In this document: one piece after another, positions 40,865 through 49,800 of the stretch
How the letters are laid out: every line of letters begins with the position of its first letter
How positions within the stretch are numbered: position 1 is the first letter of the stretch
Assembly (NCBI RefSeq): GCF_000719115.1
Contig: NZ_JOEA01000014.1
Coordinates: 372,001 to 436,000 of the forward strand
Origin: Lentzea albidocapillata
GTDB lineage: Bacteria > Actinomycetota > Actinomycetes > Mycobacteriales > Pseudonocardiaceae
Reading direction: 5' to 3'
DNA: 64,000 bases
Translations under genes and position numbers: made by a program
Notes under the pieces: generated by a model
Told to the model about the DNA's origin: nothing
The model's database searches: none
What the model saw: only the letters and a program-made list of their open reading frames with translations

Positions 40865-41713
40865 TCAGACCCAGCGCTTCACTTCGTGCCGCGGCCAGCC
40901 GGGGTCGCCCGTGCGGGCGAACCTCGCCCAGGCCTCGGCGATGTCGCCGCGGAACATGTCCGGCACGTCCGCGCCGTGATGCGCCGGCGTGCGGGCGTAG
41001 ACCGACCGGAACGCGCGCCCGTGCTCGTCGGCCAGCCGCATCGTCGGGCGCTGGAACAGTTCAGCGTCCTCGTCCGCGGTGTGGCAGACCATCAGGTCCA
41101 CGTCGTACGGGCCTTCGAGCGGGCTGCGCGGCAGCGTGTCGCCGTCGATGATCGGCTGGTACAGCACGACTTCCGGGTCTGCCCGCCGCTGGACCTCGAC
41201 GGCTTCGAGCGGCGTGAAGAACCTGCCGGCGAGGCTGTGCGCGATCGCCCGGTGGAACAGACCGGCAGCGGACGGCATGACCATCAGGCTCGCGACGGTC
41301 TGCGCGCCGGACGACTGGCCGGCCACGGTGACGTTCGCCGGATCTCCGCCGTAACGGGCGATGTTGCGCTGGATCCACCTCAGTGCCGAGACGACGTCGA
41401 GCAGTCCGCGGTTGTGCTGGATCCCTTCCAGGGCACCGTATCCGTCGGCCGCCAGCCGGTAGTCGCAGCTGACGAACACGATGCCGTGCGACGCGATGAC
41501 GTCACCCGCGTACTCGGGCTGTGCCGACGATCCGACGGTGTTCGCGCCGCCGTGGACCCAGAGGAGCACCGGCGCTCCGGAGTCCGCTGCAGACCAGACG
41601 TTCAGCGTGTGCCGGTCGCCGAACGCGCCGGTCGGCTCGCCGTCGCAGTCCACCGGTGGGTGGAGGCGCAGCGGGCCGACCGGCGGTTCCGCATAGCGGA
41701 TGCCGAGGTTCAG
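40865..41713 (-). CDS. Short carboxylesterase family protein, N-terminus unclear
   Basis: Type-B carboxylesterase fold, but only about 283 codons where the family has about 500. Visible marks are RYAEPPVGPLRLHPPV, LLWVHGGANTVGS (oxyanion loop), the nucleophile elbow VAGQSSGAQTV, the acidic residue region DEDAELF and the late histidine in AHHGADVPDMF. The sequence before GTG 41653 still matches the family, so translation probably begins earlier; in that frame the only start overlapping the upstream stop is CTG 41713 (CTGA). The first ~20 residues of the fold and an internal segment are missing, so it may be decaying or a short variant. Confidence 0.65.
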   Translation of the reverse strand: MNLGIRYAEPPVGPLRLHPPVDCDGEPTGAFGDRHTLNVWSAADSGAPVLLWVHGGANTVGSSAQPEYAGDVIASHGIVFVSCDYRLAADGYGALEGIQHNRGLLDVVSALRWIQRNIARYGGDPANVTVAGQSSGAQTVASLMVMPSAAGLFHRAIAHSLAGRFFTPLEAVEVQRRADPEVVLYQPIIDGDTLPRSPLEGPYDVDLMVCHTADEDAELFQRPTMRLADEHGRAFRSVYARTPAHHGADVPDMFRGDIAEAWARFARTGDPGWPRHEVKRWV

Positions 41714-44109
41714 GCCGTCACCTGGTGCGAGACCGGCAGCACGCGCAGGTTCGCCGCCGCCCGTTCCAACTGGGAGAGCACGCTCGGCCGCAGTCCCGCG
41801 ATCTCCTGGTCCGCGGCCGGTCCGGCGACCTCCTGCAGCAGCACCTGCTGCGGGTGGTCACCCTCGGCCTCGGCCACCGCGAGCACCCGGAAGGGCGTGC
41901 CGGGCGCGAAGACCACGCGTTCTTCGGTGGCCACGGCGACCCGGTCGGACACCTCGACCCGGCGGCCGGTGACCGACCAGATCAGGTACTCGGTGACGCC
42001 GTCGACGCGCTGGGACGGGTTCGCGATGGCGTCCAGCAGGCCGTGCTCGACCAGCACGTCACCGCTGCGGTAGCGCCTCGGCCCGGTCGGGCCGCTGACA
42101 CCCCACACCGTCGCCACGCCGCTGTGCACGGGCAGGCGGTTCAGGCCCGAGACGATGCACGCGACGTACGGGCGCAGGCGGCCCAGACGTCCCATGCGGA
42201 GCGTCTCGACGACCATCTCCTCGTCCTGCGACACGCACGCCAGCAACGCCGTGAGGTCGGTGACCATGGCCTCGAACGCGGCCGGGTCCTCCTCCGCGTC
42301 CGGACGCTGGGAGAGCAGGCGGACGACCGTCGCCGCGTGCACGCCGTAGCGCTCACCGAGGGCACGGCGGACCGTGTCGCGTTCGGCGTCGGAGCTGCTG
42401 TGGTCCTGGGCGACCGTCTCGCGCTCGCCGTTGTCCTCCGGCGGGGCCTCCCACATGGCCAGTGGCTGCTGCGGGAGTGGGCCGTCGACGCGGAACCGCA
42501 CCGGGGTGGAGTCCGGGTCGTCCGACGGGAACGCGGCCTCGTCCGGGTCGTCCGCCAGCGCGTGCGACGTCACGGTCGCCATCGCCGGACCGGCGCCCAT
42601 GCTCGCGTACGCGGGCCGGTCCTGTTCGGGCTCGACCGGCGTGACGGCGGTGAAGAAGCCGGTGCCGTTGTCCGCCGGCTCACGCGTCGACAACGCGTGC
42701 GCCGCCGTGCTCGGAGCCACGGCGTGACTGCCGGACGGGGGCGGAGGCGGCGCGATGACCTTGGAGTCGCAGAACACCAGGCGCAGGAGCTTGCGCACCT
42801 CGGGTTCCAGGCGTTCCACGAGAGCAGCACCGTGCACCGCGACCGCACCGGGCGTCGTGCGTCCCGGCGTGCCCACGGTCAGACGAGCCCACTCCGGGTC
42901 CAACGGCAGAGTGCGCACCTCGGCGGCGTTGTACGGCTCGTCCTGCTCACGCACCCACAGGCCTGAGGGCACGACTTCCAGCACAACGCCGTCGCCGAGG
43001 GAGAACACCCCGGGCGAGACCTCGGTCAGGCCCTGCACCGGCGTCCGGTAGCCGGAAACGACGGGCACGGCCTCGTCCGGCACGCACAGCACCTCGGTGA
43101 CGAACGGGCGCCACGTCTGCTGCCCGCGCGGGTCGACCGCGATCACCGCGGGTCCGCCGCCGCGCAGGTTGCCCACCGGCAGGCCGGTGAACATCGCGAT
43201 CGGCTCGCCGATCTGGTCGGCGACGAGGCTGCCGATGGCGGCGTCGATGCCGTACGGGACCAGCCGCACGCGCGACCGGGCCGCCTGGGGCAGCGCCGTG
43301 AGCAGGCGGCACACCTCGTCGATCGGGATCGACGACTGGCCGGGCCCGCCGACGACGACCGTCAGCACGTTGTCGCGGCACGGCAGCGCCACGATCGGCC
43401 GCGAGTCCTGGGCGGCCGGGTCGAACGGCGGCTGCTGCGCGCGCAGCCAGAGTCCGCTCGGGATCGGCTCGGAGACGCCGATCTCGCCCGTCGGCCACGG
43501 CGAGTTCGGGTCCATCGCCTCCCACTGCGGCACCGGGAAGCGGCGGCCGTACGGCATCGGGGACGCGTTCGGCTGGAACTTCACCCAGCTGCCGTAGCCC
43601 TGCGTGCCGACGACGAACGCGGCACCGGGCACCGTGGTCAGCACGCCGTCCGGCGCCACGACCTCGGCCTGCAGCTGCTCGGCGAGCCACTGCGCGGGAG
43701 CGGTCGGCCGCATCGTCCCGGCGTGCGAGACCGCGAGCCGGATGGGCCCGCGGCCGTGCAGCGCCGTCACGACGTGCGGCCAGAAAGTGCTTTGGTCCCC
43801 GCCCGGGAAGTCGACCACGACGACGGTCCTGCCGTTGTCGGCCGGAAGCGCGCGGGCCAGGCCCGCGGCGCCCTGACTCGGGCCCTCGGGAGCGGAGACG
43901 ACGAGCGTCGACCCGACGGAGTTCGCCGCGAACGGCGTCCTCTGGGGCACCTGCTCCGGCTGCGGTACCGCTGCCGGGGGCTGCTCGACGGGGTACAGAT
44001 CCAGGTCCTGGTCGGTGCTCGTGATGGTCTGAACTCCGAAACTGTTCTGGCCAGAACTGTGCTGGGTCTGTGGTTGCTGGTCGCCATGGGCGGCGGCACG
44101 TCGGCCCAT
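41710..44109 (-). CDS. Large hypothetical protein, possible ADP-ribosyltransferase-like C-terminus
   Basis: A 799-residue protein from ATG 44109, chosen because GGAGGTGATC, a perfect match to the 16S tail, lies 9 bases upstream; GTG 44124 is the alternative. The N-terminal ~50 residues are Gln/Pro-rich. Two related beta-rich modules follow, each ending with a (I/V)PSGLW(L/V)R(A/E)Q segment, around residues 225 and 395. A Pro-rich spacer (about 465-600) leads to a C-terminal domain with LRPYVACIVSGLNRLPVHSG, FRVLAV and EERVVFAPGTPF, reminiscent of the arginine and the late Glu-x-Val/FxPGT segment of ADP-ribosyltransferases. No signal peptide is seen. Function is unknown. Confidence 0.7.
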   Translation of the reverse strand: MGRRAAAHGDQQPQTQHSSGQNSFGVQTITSTDQDLDLYPVEQPPAAVPQPEQVPQRTPFAANSVGSTLVVSAPEGPSQGAAGLARALPADNGRTVVVVDFPGGDQSTFWPHVVTALHGRGPIRLAVSHAGTMRPTAPAQWLAEQLQAEVVAPDGVLTTVPGAAFVVGTQGYGSWVKFQPNASPMPYGRRFPVPQWEAMDPNSPWPTGEIGVSEPIPSGLWLRAQQPPFDPAAQDSRPIVALPCRDNVLTVVVGGPGQSSIPIDEVCRLLTALPQAARSRVRLVPYGIDAAIGSLVADQIGEPIAMFTGLPVGNLRGGGPAVIAVDPRGQQTWRPFVTEVLCVPDEAVPVVSGYRTPVQGLTEVSPGVFSLGDGVVLEVVPSGLWVREQDEPYNAAEVRTLPLDPEWARLTVGTPGRTTPGAVAVHGAALVERLEPEVRKLLRLVFCDSKVIAPPPPPSGSHAVAPSTAAHALSTREPADNGTGFFTAVTPVEPEQDRPAYASMGAGPAMATVTSHALADDPDEAAFPSDDPDSTPVRFRVDGPLPQQPLAMWEAPPEDNGERETVAQDHSSSDAERDTVRRALGERYGVHAATVVRLLSQRPDAEEDPAAFEAMVTDLTALLACVSQDEEMVVETLRMGRLGRLRPYVACIVSGLNRLPVHSGVATVWGVSGPTGPRRYRSGDVLVEHGLLDAIANPSQRVDGVTEYLIWSVTGRRVEVSDRVAVATEERVVFAPGTPFRVLAVAEAEGDHPQQVLLQEVAGPAADQEIAGLRPSVLSQLERAAANLRVLPVSHQVTA

Positions 44110-44228
44110 CAAGCGCCTGATCACCTCCGTGCCATCCCGGTCACTCGCCCTTTCGGCTTAATCGGGCAACGGTCGTGCACGCTATCAAGACGCGCCGCAC
44201 TTCTGTCACCCAGTCGGGTTATTTGATC

Positions 44229-44906
44229 TCATCCGATCGATACCCACACGGCCCGTGCTCGTCCGCACACTCCGTGAGGTCCGATGATGGCGGACGCCGA
44301 GTAGGCCTTGCGTCCGTCCTTTCCAAGCTCCCACGCCAGGAGCACGTGGTCCACGCCCAGTTCGACCGGCCGCTCCACCTGGGCGACGAAGGTGCCGAGC
44401 ACGAACGCCGGACCCCCGTCCGGTGCGACGGGCTGCGCGGACGGGCAGTCGAGCGCGGCCCAGACGATCTCCGGGAGCACGCCGGCCCCGTCGTTCGGCA
44501 GGAGGTCCGTCGGCCTCCACACACCGGCCCACTCGTCGCGGCCGTCGAGCGGGCCGAGCAGCGCGGCGATGCCGTCCTCGCGACCGGGACCGCAGCCGAA
44601 GCACGTCGGGAACGGGTGCCTGTCACGCCACGGCACCTTCGCGGAGGCCTTCAGCGCCTCGTCGAGCGTCGGCGCGGCGGGAACCTCCAGGTCGAGCGCG
44701 GCGGGCTCGGCCGAGGCGATCACGACGTCGCCGTCGAGCAACTGCCCGTCCCTGACCTGCAGCTCCCGGTCCAGCGGCACCGGCTTGCGCAACCGGACGC
44801 TCACGGTCCGGGCATCAACGTGCGCGGCGAGCAGACCGGCCGAGTAGCCGCCGTTGCCCATGCCGGGCGGCCCGTTGAACCTGCTCGCGACCGTCACCGT
44901 GCTCAT
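44229..44906 (-). CDS. Hotdog-fold thioesterase-like protein
   Basis: The 225-residue protein is similar in layout to bacterial acyl-CoA thioesterase-like/PaaI-type hotdog proteins: an opening GPPGMGNGGYSAGLLA helix, LRKPVPLDRELQV strand, a FPTCFGCGPGR motif with two cysteines in the middle, and a second hotdog half (DEWAGVW ... VLPEIVWAALDCPS). No catalytic residue is certain. ATG 44906 overlaps the stop of the YchJ-type gene (ATGA). It probably binds or hydrolyses an acyl thioester. Confidence 0.78.
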   Translation of the reverse strand: MSTVTVASRFNGPPGMGNGGYSAGLLAAHVDARTVSVRLRKPVPLDRELQVRDGQLLDGDVVIASAEPAALDLEVPAAPTLDEALKASAKVPWRDRHPFPTCFGCGPGREDGIAALLGPLDGRDEWAGVWRPTDLLPNDGAGVLPEIVWAALDCPSAQPVAPDGGPAFVLGTFVAQVERPVELGVDHVLLAWELGKDGRKAYSASAIIGPHGVCGRARAVWVSIG

Positions 44907-45277
44907 TCCAGGCCCTCCGCGTACACCCACTGGCCGTTCTCCCTGATGAACCTGCTCCGCTCGTGCACGACACCGCCGACGTAGTGCGCCCGGAACTCCA
45001 CCACACCTTCGGCCTGGAGCAAACCGCCGTTCTCGGTCGACAGGATTTCGAGCTTCAACCAGCGGTCGGTCGAGTCGATCCCGGCACTCGAGGGACGGTG
45101 CCTCGCGGCCCACGTGCGCAGCAGGTAGTCCTCATCGGACACGGCGAAAGCGCTGTAGCGAGAACGCATCAGCTGCTCGGCGGTGGCCGCCTTGCGGGCC
45201 CCGGAGTGCAGCGCACCGCAACAGTCCACATAGGACTGACCGGTACCGCAGGGGCACAGTTTGTTGTTCACGTCCAC
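44903..45277 (-). CDS. YchJ/SEC-C family protein
   Basis: The 124-residue UPF0225-type protein has an N-terminal SEC-C zinc motif (CPCGTGQSYVDCC) and the conserved LMRSRYSAFAVSDEDYLLRTW region of YchJ proteins, whose fold is NTF2-like. The role is unknown; SEC-C motifs often bind zinc and contact nucleic acid or SecB. Its stop overlaps the start of the hotdog gene, and ATG 45277 begins right at the conserved motif. It is divergent from the DivIVA-like gene. Confidence 0.9.
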   Translation of the reverse strand: MDVNNKLCPCGTGQSYVDCCGALHSGARKAATAEQLMRSRYSAFAVSDEDYLLRTWAARHRPSSAGIDSTDRWLKLEILSTENGGLLQAEGVVEFRAHYVGGVVHERSRFIRENGQWVYAEGLE

Positions 45278-45366
45278 ATTGTGCCTGGTGAACCCGTTAG
45301 AACCGATGCCGCGCCCCGTACGTACCCCTTGTCAGGACTGACTCGCGGGAGGCAGAGGAGACGGCA

Positions 45367-45918
45367 GTGAGTGTCGACAGCAGGACTGAGCTCGTACCGC
45401 TACGCACGTGGTTCGGGCTCCGATGGCGCGGTTACGACCGCGACGAGGTGGACGACTACGTCGCCGAACTGGAAGCCGAGCTTCGCCTGGTCACAGCCGA
45501 CCGGGACGCCTCGGAGGCCCGCGCGGAGGCCCTGGCCGCGAGACTGGTCACGGTCCAGGAGGAGAACGCCGCCCTGCAGGACGGCCTGCACCGCATCTGC
45601 CTGACCCCGATCGACCTGAAGGGCCTGCCCGAACGGCTCGCCCGGATGGTCGCCCTGGCCGAGGAAGAACGCCGTGAGGTCATCAGGGATGCCCAGCTCA
45701 AAGCGTTGATGATCGTGGGCGAGGCCGAACAACGAGCCCGCCGGCTCGACGAGGAGGCGGCCGAGAAGCGCGACGGGATCCGCGAGGACTTCCGGCTCGC
45801 GATGTCGGCCCGCCGCGCCGAGGCGATGCGGGCCCTGGCCGAACTGCGCAACGTCGCCCGTGACGAGGCGGACCGCATCGTCACGGAGGCGAAGATCCAG
45901 AGCCTGCACATCGAATAG
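45367..45918 (+). CDS. DivIVA-like coiled-coil protein
   Basis: A 183-residue, mostly helical protein. GTG 45367 has a GAGGAGAC site. The first 45 residues resemble the DivIVA membrane-targeting motif (FGLRWRGYDRDEVDDYVAELEAEL, cf. F(x)4RGYD.xEVD). The rest is a long coiled coil of Glu/Arg/Ala heptads. It is shorter than the essential Wag31/DivIVA and is probably an accessory polar or septal scaffold. It stands alone between divergent and downstream genes. Confidence 0.8.
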   Translation: MSVDSRTELVPLRTWFGLRWRGYDRDEVDDYVAELEAELRLVTADRDASEARAEALAARLVTVQEENAALQDGLHRICLTPIDLKGLPERLARMVALAEEERREVIRDAQLKALMIVGEAEQRARRLDEEAAEKRDGIREDFRLAMSARRAEAMRALAELRNVARDEADRIVTEAKIQSLHIE

Positions 45919-45986
45919 CCACGAGCCTCTGCGGGAGGATCAGGCAAGAAGCCGACAGCATTGGTCTCCTACTGACACTGTCCCCA

Positions 45987-46023
45987 CTGGTCTTATTGGT
46001 TCATCCAAAACCAATAAGACCAG
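45987..46023 (+). promoter_or_regulatory. Perfect 15-bp inverted repeat upstream of SDR gene
   Basis: CTGGTCTTATTGGTT (45987-46001) and its exact complement (46009-46023) are separated by 7 bases, and the right arm ends 16 bases before the ATG at 46040. The AT-rich arms and position suggest an operator for a TetR- or MarR-like repressor, or a leader hairpin that restrains translation. No regulator gene is adjacent. Confidence 0.7.
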
Positions 46024-46039
46024 GACAGGCGGTAGGAAC

Positions 46040-46789
46040 ATGTCAGTCGCGATCGTGACCGGCGGCAGCTCGGGCATCGGCTGGAGCACAGCGGTGGAAC
46101 TGGCCAGGCGAGGCGCCGCCGTGATCCTCACCTACAGCTCGAACGAGACCGGCGCCCAACAGGCGGTCGCGGCCATCGAGCAGAACGGCGGCAAGGCCAC
46201 CGCGCTGCACCTGGACGTCGGCCGCAGCGACACCTTCGCGGCGTTCCGGGACCAGGTCGGCGAGGTGCTGCGCGGCTGGGGCCGGGACGAGTTCGACGTC
46301 CTGGTCAACAACGCGGGCTTCGCCCAGACCGCCCTGTTCCCGGACACGACGGAAGAACTCTTCGACAGGTTCTACCGCGTTCTGCTCAAGGGCCCGTTCT
46401 TCCTCACCCAGACCCTGCTCCCGCTCCTCGCCGACGGCGGCGCGGTGGTCAACACGACGAGCAGCTCCACCGACCAGGCCGAGCCCGGCTACTCCGGCTA
46501 CGCCACCATGAAGGGCGCCCTGGTCGTGCTGACGCGCTACCTGGCCAAGGAGCTCAGCCCTCGCCGCATCCGCGTCAACTCCGTCTCCCCCGGCGCCACC
46601 CGGACCAGGCTGGGCGGCGACGCCTTCGAGAAGTTCCCGGAGTTCATCCCCGTGCTGGCCGAGAAGACCGCACTGGGCCGTGTCGGTGAGCCCGGCGACG
46701 TGGCGGTGGCGATCGCGGCGCTCGCCGGTGAGGACGGCCGGTGGATCACCGCGCAGAACGTCGAGGTGTCCGGCGGTTTCGGGCTCTAG
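46040..46789 (+). CDS. Short-chain dehydrogenase/reductase
   Basis: A 249-residue classical SDR. It has the NAD(P) motif GGSSGIGWS near residue 8, VNNAG, the catalytic Tyr154/Lys158 pair (GYATMKG), and the late SPGATRTRLGG and GRWITAQNVEVSGGFGL segments. All catalytic residues are present. ATG 46040 follows a GGTAGGAAC-type site. The substrate is unknown. Just upstream lies a perfect inverted repeat that probably controls it. It ends 61 bp before the stop of the opposing parC gene. Confidence 0.92.
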   Translation: MSVAIVTGGSSGIGWSTAVELARRGAAVILTYSSNETGAQQAVAAIEQNGGKATALHLDVGRSDTFAAFRDQVGEVLRGWGRDEFDVLVNNAGFAQTALFPDTTEELFDRFYRVLLKGPFFLTQTLLPLLADGGAVVNTTSSSTDQAEPGYSGYATMKGALVVLTRYLAKELSPRRIRVNSVSPGATRTRLGGDAFEKFPEFIPVLAEKTALGRVGEPGDVAVAIAALAGEDGRWITAQNVEVSGGFGL

Positions 46790-46850
46790 CGCCGGATCAG
46801 CCCGGCGTCGGCGAGAAGGAGTTGCTCCTCCTCGCCGGCGCCGGGGCACG

Positions 46851-49800
46851 CTAGTCCCGTTCGATCAGGTGCCCGATGATGTCCGGACCGGGGTGCGCGT
46901 GGCCGGAGCCGTCGCGACGCGGGTCGATGGCCGGCAACTCCACCGGCGTGCCCTTGTCGTCCGCGCCCGCGGGCCTGGTGCCGATCCACGCGAGCACCAG
47001 GTGCGTCTCGCCCTTGAGGAAGCGTTGCGATCGCACGCCGCCCGTCGCGCGGCCCTTGGCCGGGTACTCGCTGAACGGCGTTACCTTGACGCTCTGGCCG
47101 GACGAGGTGACGACCATCGGCTCGCCGTGTTCGTCGTCGTCCGTGCGGATCGCACCGAAGAACACCACATACGCGTCACCACTCAGGTTGATCCCCGCCA
47201 TGCCGCCGCCCTTGAGGCCCTGTGGCCGCACGAGTTTCGCGTCGTAGCGCAGAAGTGACGAGTCGGAGCTGACGAACGCGAGAGTCTCACTGCCGTCCGT
47301 GAGCCAGGTGCAGCCGACGATCTCGTCGCCGTCCTTGAGCGAGATGACCTCGAACTCGTCCGAGCGGACCGGCCACTCCGGGACGCAGATCTTCACGGTG
47401 CCCAGCTTCGTGCCCAGCGCGATGCCCGGTGAGTCCTTCGGGTCCAGCGGTGCGATGCCGACGACCTTCTCGCCCTTGTCGAGCGGCACCAGCTCGGACG
47501 CGGCCATGCCACCGCGCAGCGACACCGTGCCGCTTTGTTCTGGCAGCACGGGTAGTGGGAGCACGTCCGTCTTGAACGCGCGGCCCAGGTTCGTGATGAG
47601 GACGACCTGGCCTCGCGCCGTGGAGTGCACCACGGCCAGCACCGCGTCGTGCTTCACACGGCCCGCCCGGCGCTTGCCCTCGGAGGCCTCCTCCGACTCG
47701 GCCGCGGTGCGCGCGACGAGACCGGCGGCGCTCAGGATGACCTGGCACGGGTCGTCCGCGACCTCCAGCGGACCGGCGGGCTTGGACGCCGCCAGCACCT
47801 CCTTGAGGTCGCCGTCGATGAGGCTGGTCCGGCGCTCGCCGCCCAGTTCCTTGGCCACGACGGCGAGTTCGCTCGAGACGAGCTTCTTGAGGACGCCCTC
47901 GTCGTCCAGGATCGCGCTCAGTTCGGCGATCTCCTGGCGGAGCTTCTCCTGCTCGCTCTCGAGTTCGAGCTTGTCGTAACGGGTGAGGCGGCGCAGCGGC
48001 GTGTCGAGGATGTAGGTGGCCTGGACCTCGGACAGCCTGAACTGCTTCATCAGGCCGTCCTTGGCGGCCGCCGCGTTCTCGCTGCCCCGGATCAGCTTGA
48101 TGACCTTGTCGATGTCGAGCAACGCGAGCAGGAGGCCCTCGACGAGGTGCAGGCGTTCCTCACGCTTGCGGCGGCGGAACTTCGTACGCCGCGTGACGAC
48201 CTCGTAGCGGTGCTGAAGGAAGACCTCCAGCAGTTCCTTGAGCCCCAGCGTCTGCGGCTGGCCGCCCACCAGCACCAGGTTGTTGATGCCGAACGACTGC
48301 TCCATCGGCGTCAGCCGGTAGAGGTCGGCGAGCAGCGCCTGCGGGTTGACGCCGACCTTGCACTCGATGACGAGACGGATGCCGTTCTCACGGTCGGTCA
48401 GGTCCTTGACGTCCGCGATGCCCGTGAGGCGCTTGGACTTGTTGACCTCGTCGGTGATCTTCTCGACGATCCGCTCCGAGCCAACGCCGTACGGGAGCTC
48501 GGTGACCGTGATGGCCTGACGGCCGCGGCTGCCTTCCAGCGGGCCGATCTCGACCTTGGCGCGCATGCGGACGACACCGCGGCCCGTCTCGTAGGCCTTC
48601 CGGACCTCGTCGAGGCCGAGCAGGATGCCACCGGTCGGCAGGTCAGGACCCGGCACGAACTCCATGAGCTTGTCGAGGTTCGCGTCCGGGTGCGTGATCA
48701 GCCACCGCGCCGCGCCCACGATCTCGCGGAGGTTGTGCGGGATCATGTTCGTGGCCATGCCGACCGCGATACCGGACGTGCCGTTGACCAGCAGGTTCGG
48801 GAACGCCGCCGGCAGCACGACCGGCTCCTGCAGCGAGCCGTCGTAGTTGGGGCGGAAGTCGACCGTGTCCTCGTTCAGCTCGCCGACGAGCTGCATGGCG
48901 ACCGGGGACATGCGGCACTCGGTGTAGCGGCTCGCGGCCGGTCCGTCGTCTGGGGACCCGAAGTTGCCGTGGCCGTCGATCAACGGCTCGTTGAGGCTGA
49001 AGTCCTGGGCGAGGCGGACCAACGCGTCGTAGATCGCCGTGTCGCCGTGAGGGTGGTATTTGCCCATGCAGTTGTGCACGACCTGGCCGTCGACGACGAA
49101 CGCGTGCTCTTCGGTCGCGACCTGGATGTCGTATGTCGTGTCCGGTGCGACCGGCTCGACCGACACCACTTCGAGGAAGCTGAATCCTGACAACGCTTCC
49201 AGGTGGCCGGCCAGCGGCGACCCGATCCGGCGCAGCTTCTCGGACCAGCCGTTCTCGTGTGCTCGCCCGAGCGGGAAGGAACGGTCGGCGAGCGCCTTGC
49301 CGTGCCTGTCCTTGCCGTAGCGGACGTCCGTGCCCAACGAAGCCCGGAACGCGACGCCATCGGTGTCGCGGAACCAGCCACCGCCCTGGTGAGCAGCAGA
49401 GAACTCCGCCATCACCGGCGCGTAGGGCAGCCTGTCGTTGCCCTGTTTGCCGCCGTAGCGGTAGCCGATGGACAACACCTGCCGCAGGCCGTCCTGCTTG
49501 TAGCCGATCTTCGTCCAGGGCAACAACGCCAGCGCGAGCGCGGCGGCGTCACGACCCGAGATCGACAGGCCCAGCAACGTCTTGTTCCCGGTCGTGCTGA
49601 CCCGCGACCAGTGGTGACCGTGGATACCGGCGTCCGCGAGCATGCCGTGCAACTGATCGATCAACCGCTGGCTGGTGCTGACCAGCACGATCTCGCGGTT
49701 CTGCTTGCGCACGTAGCCATCGCCGTCGAAGAACCCGGCGATGAACGGAGCCCACGCGGACCGGTCGGCCAGCACGCCCGGCGGCACGGCCTTCTCGGCG

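Noticed and set aside
47625..49190. A 521-codon plus-strand frame
   Set aside because: It is antisense to parC. Asp/Arg/Val-rich composition without a fold is typical of shadow frames.
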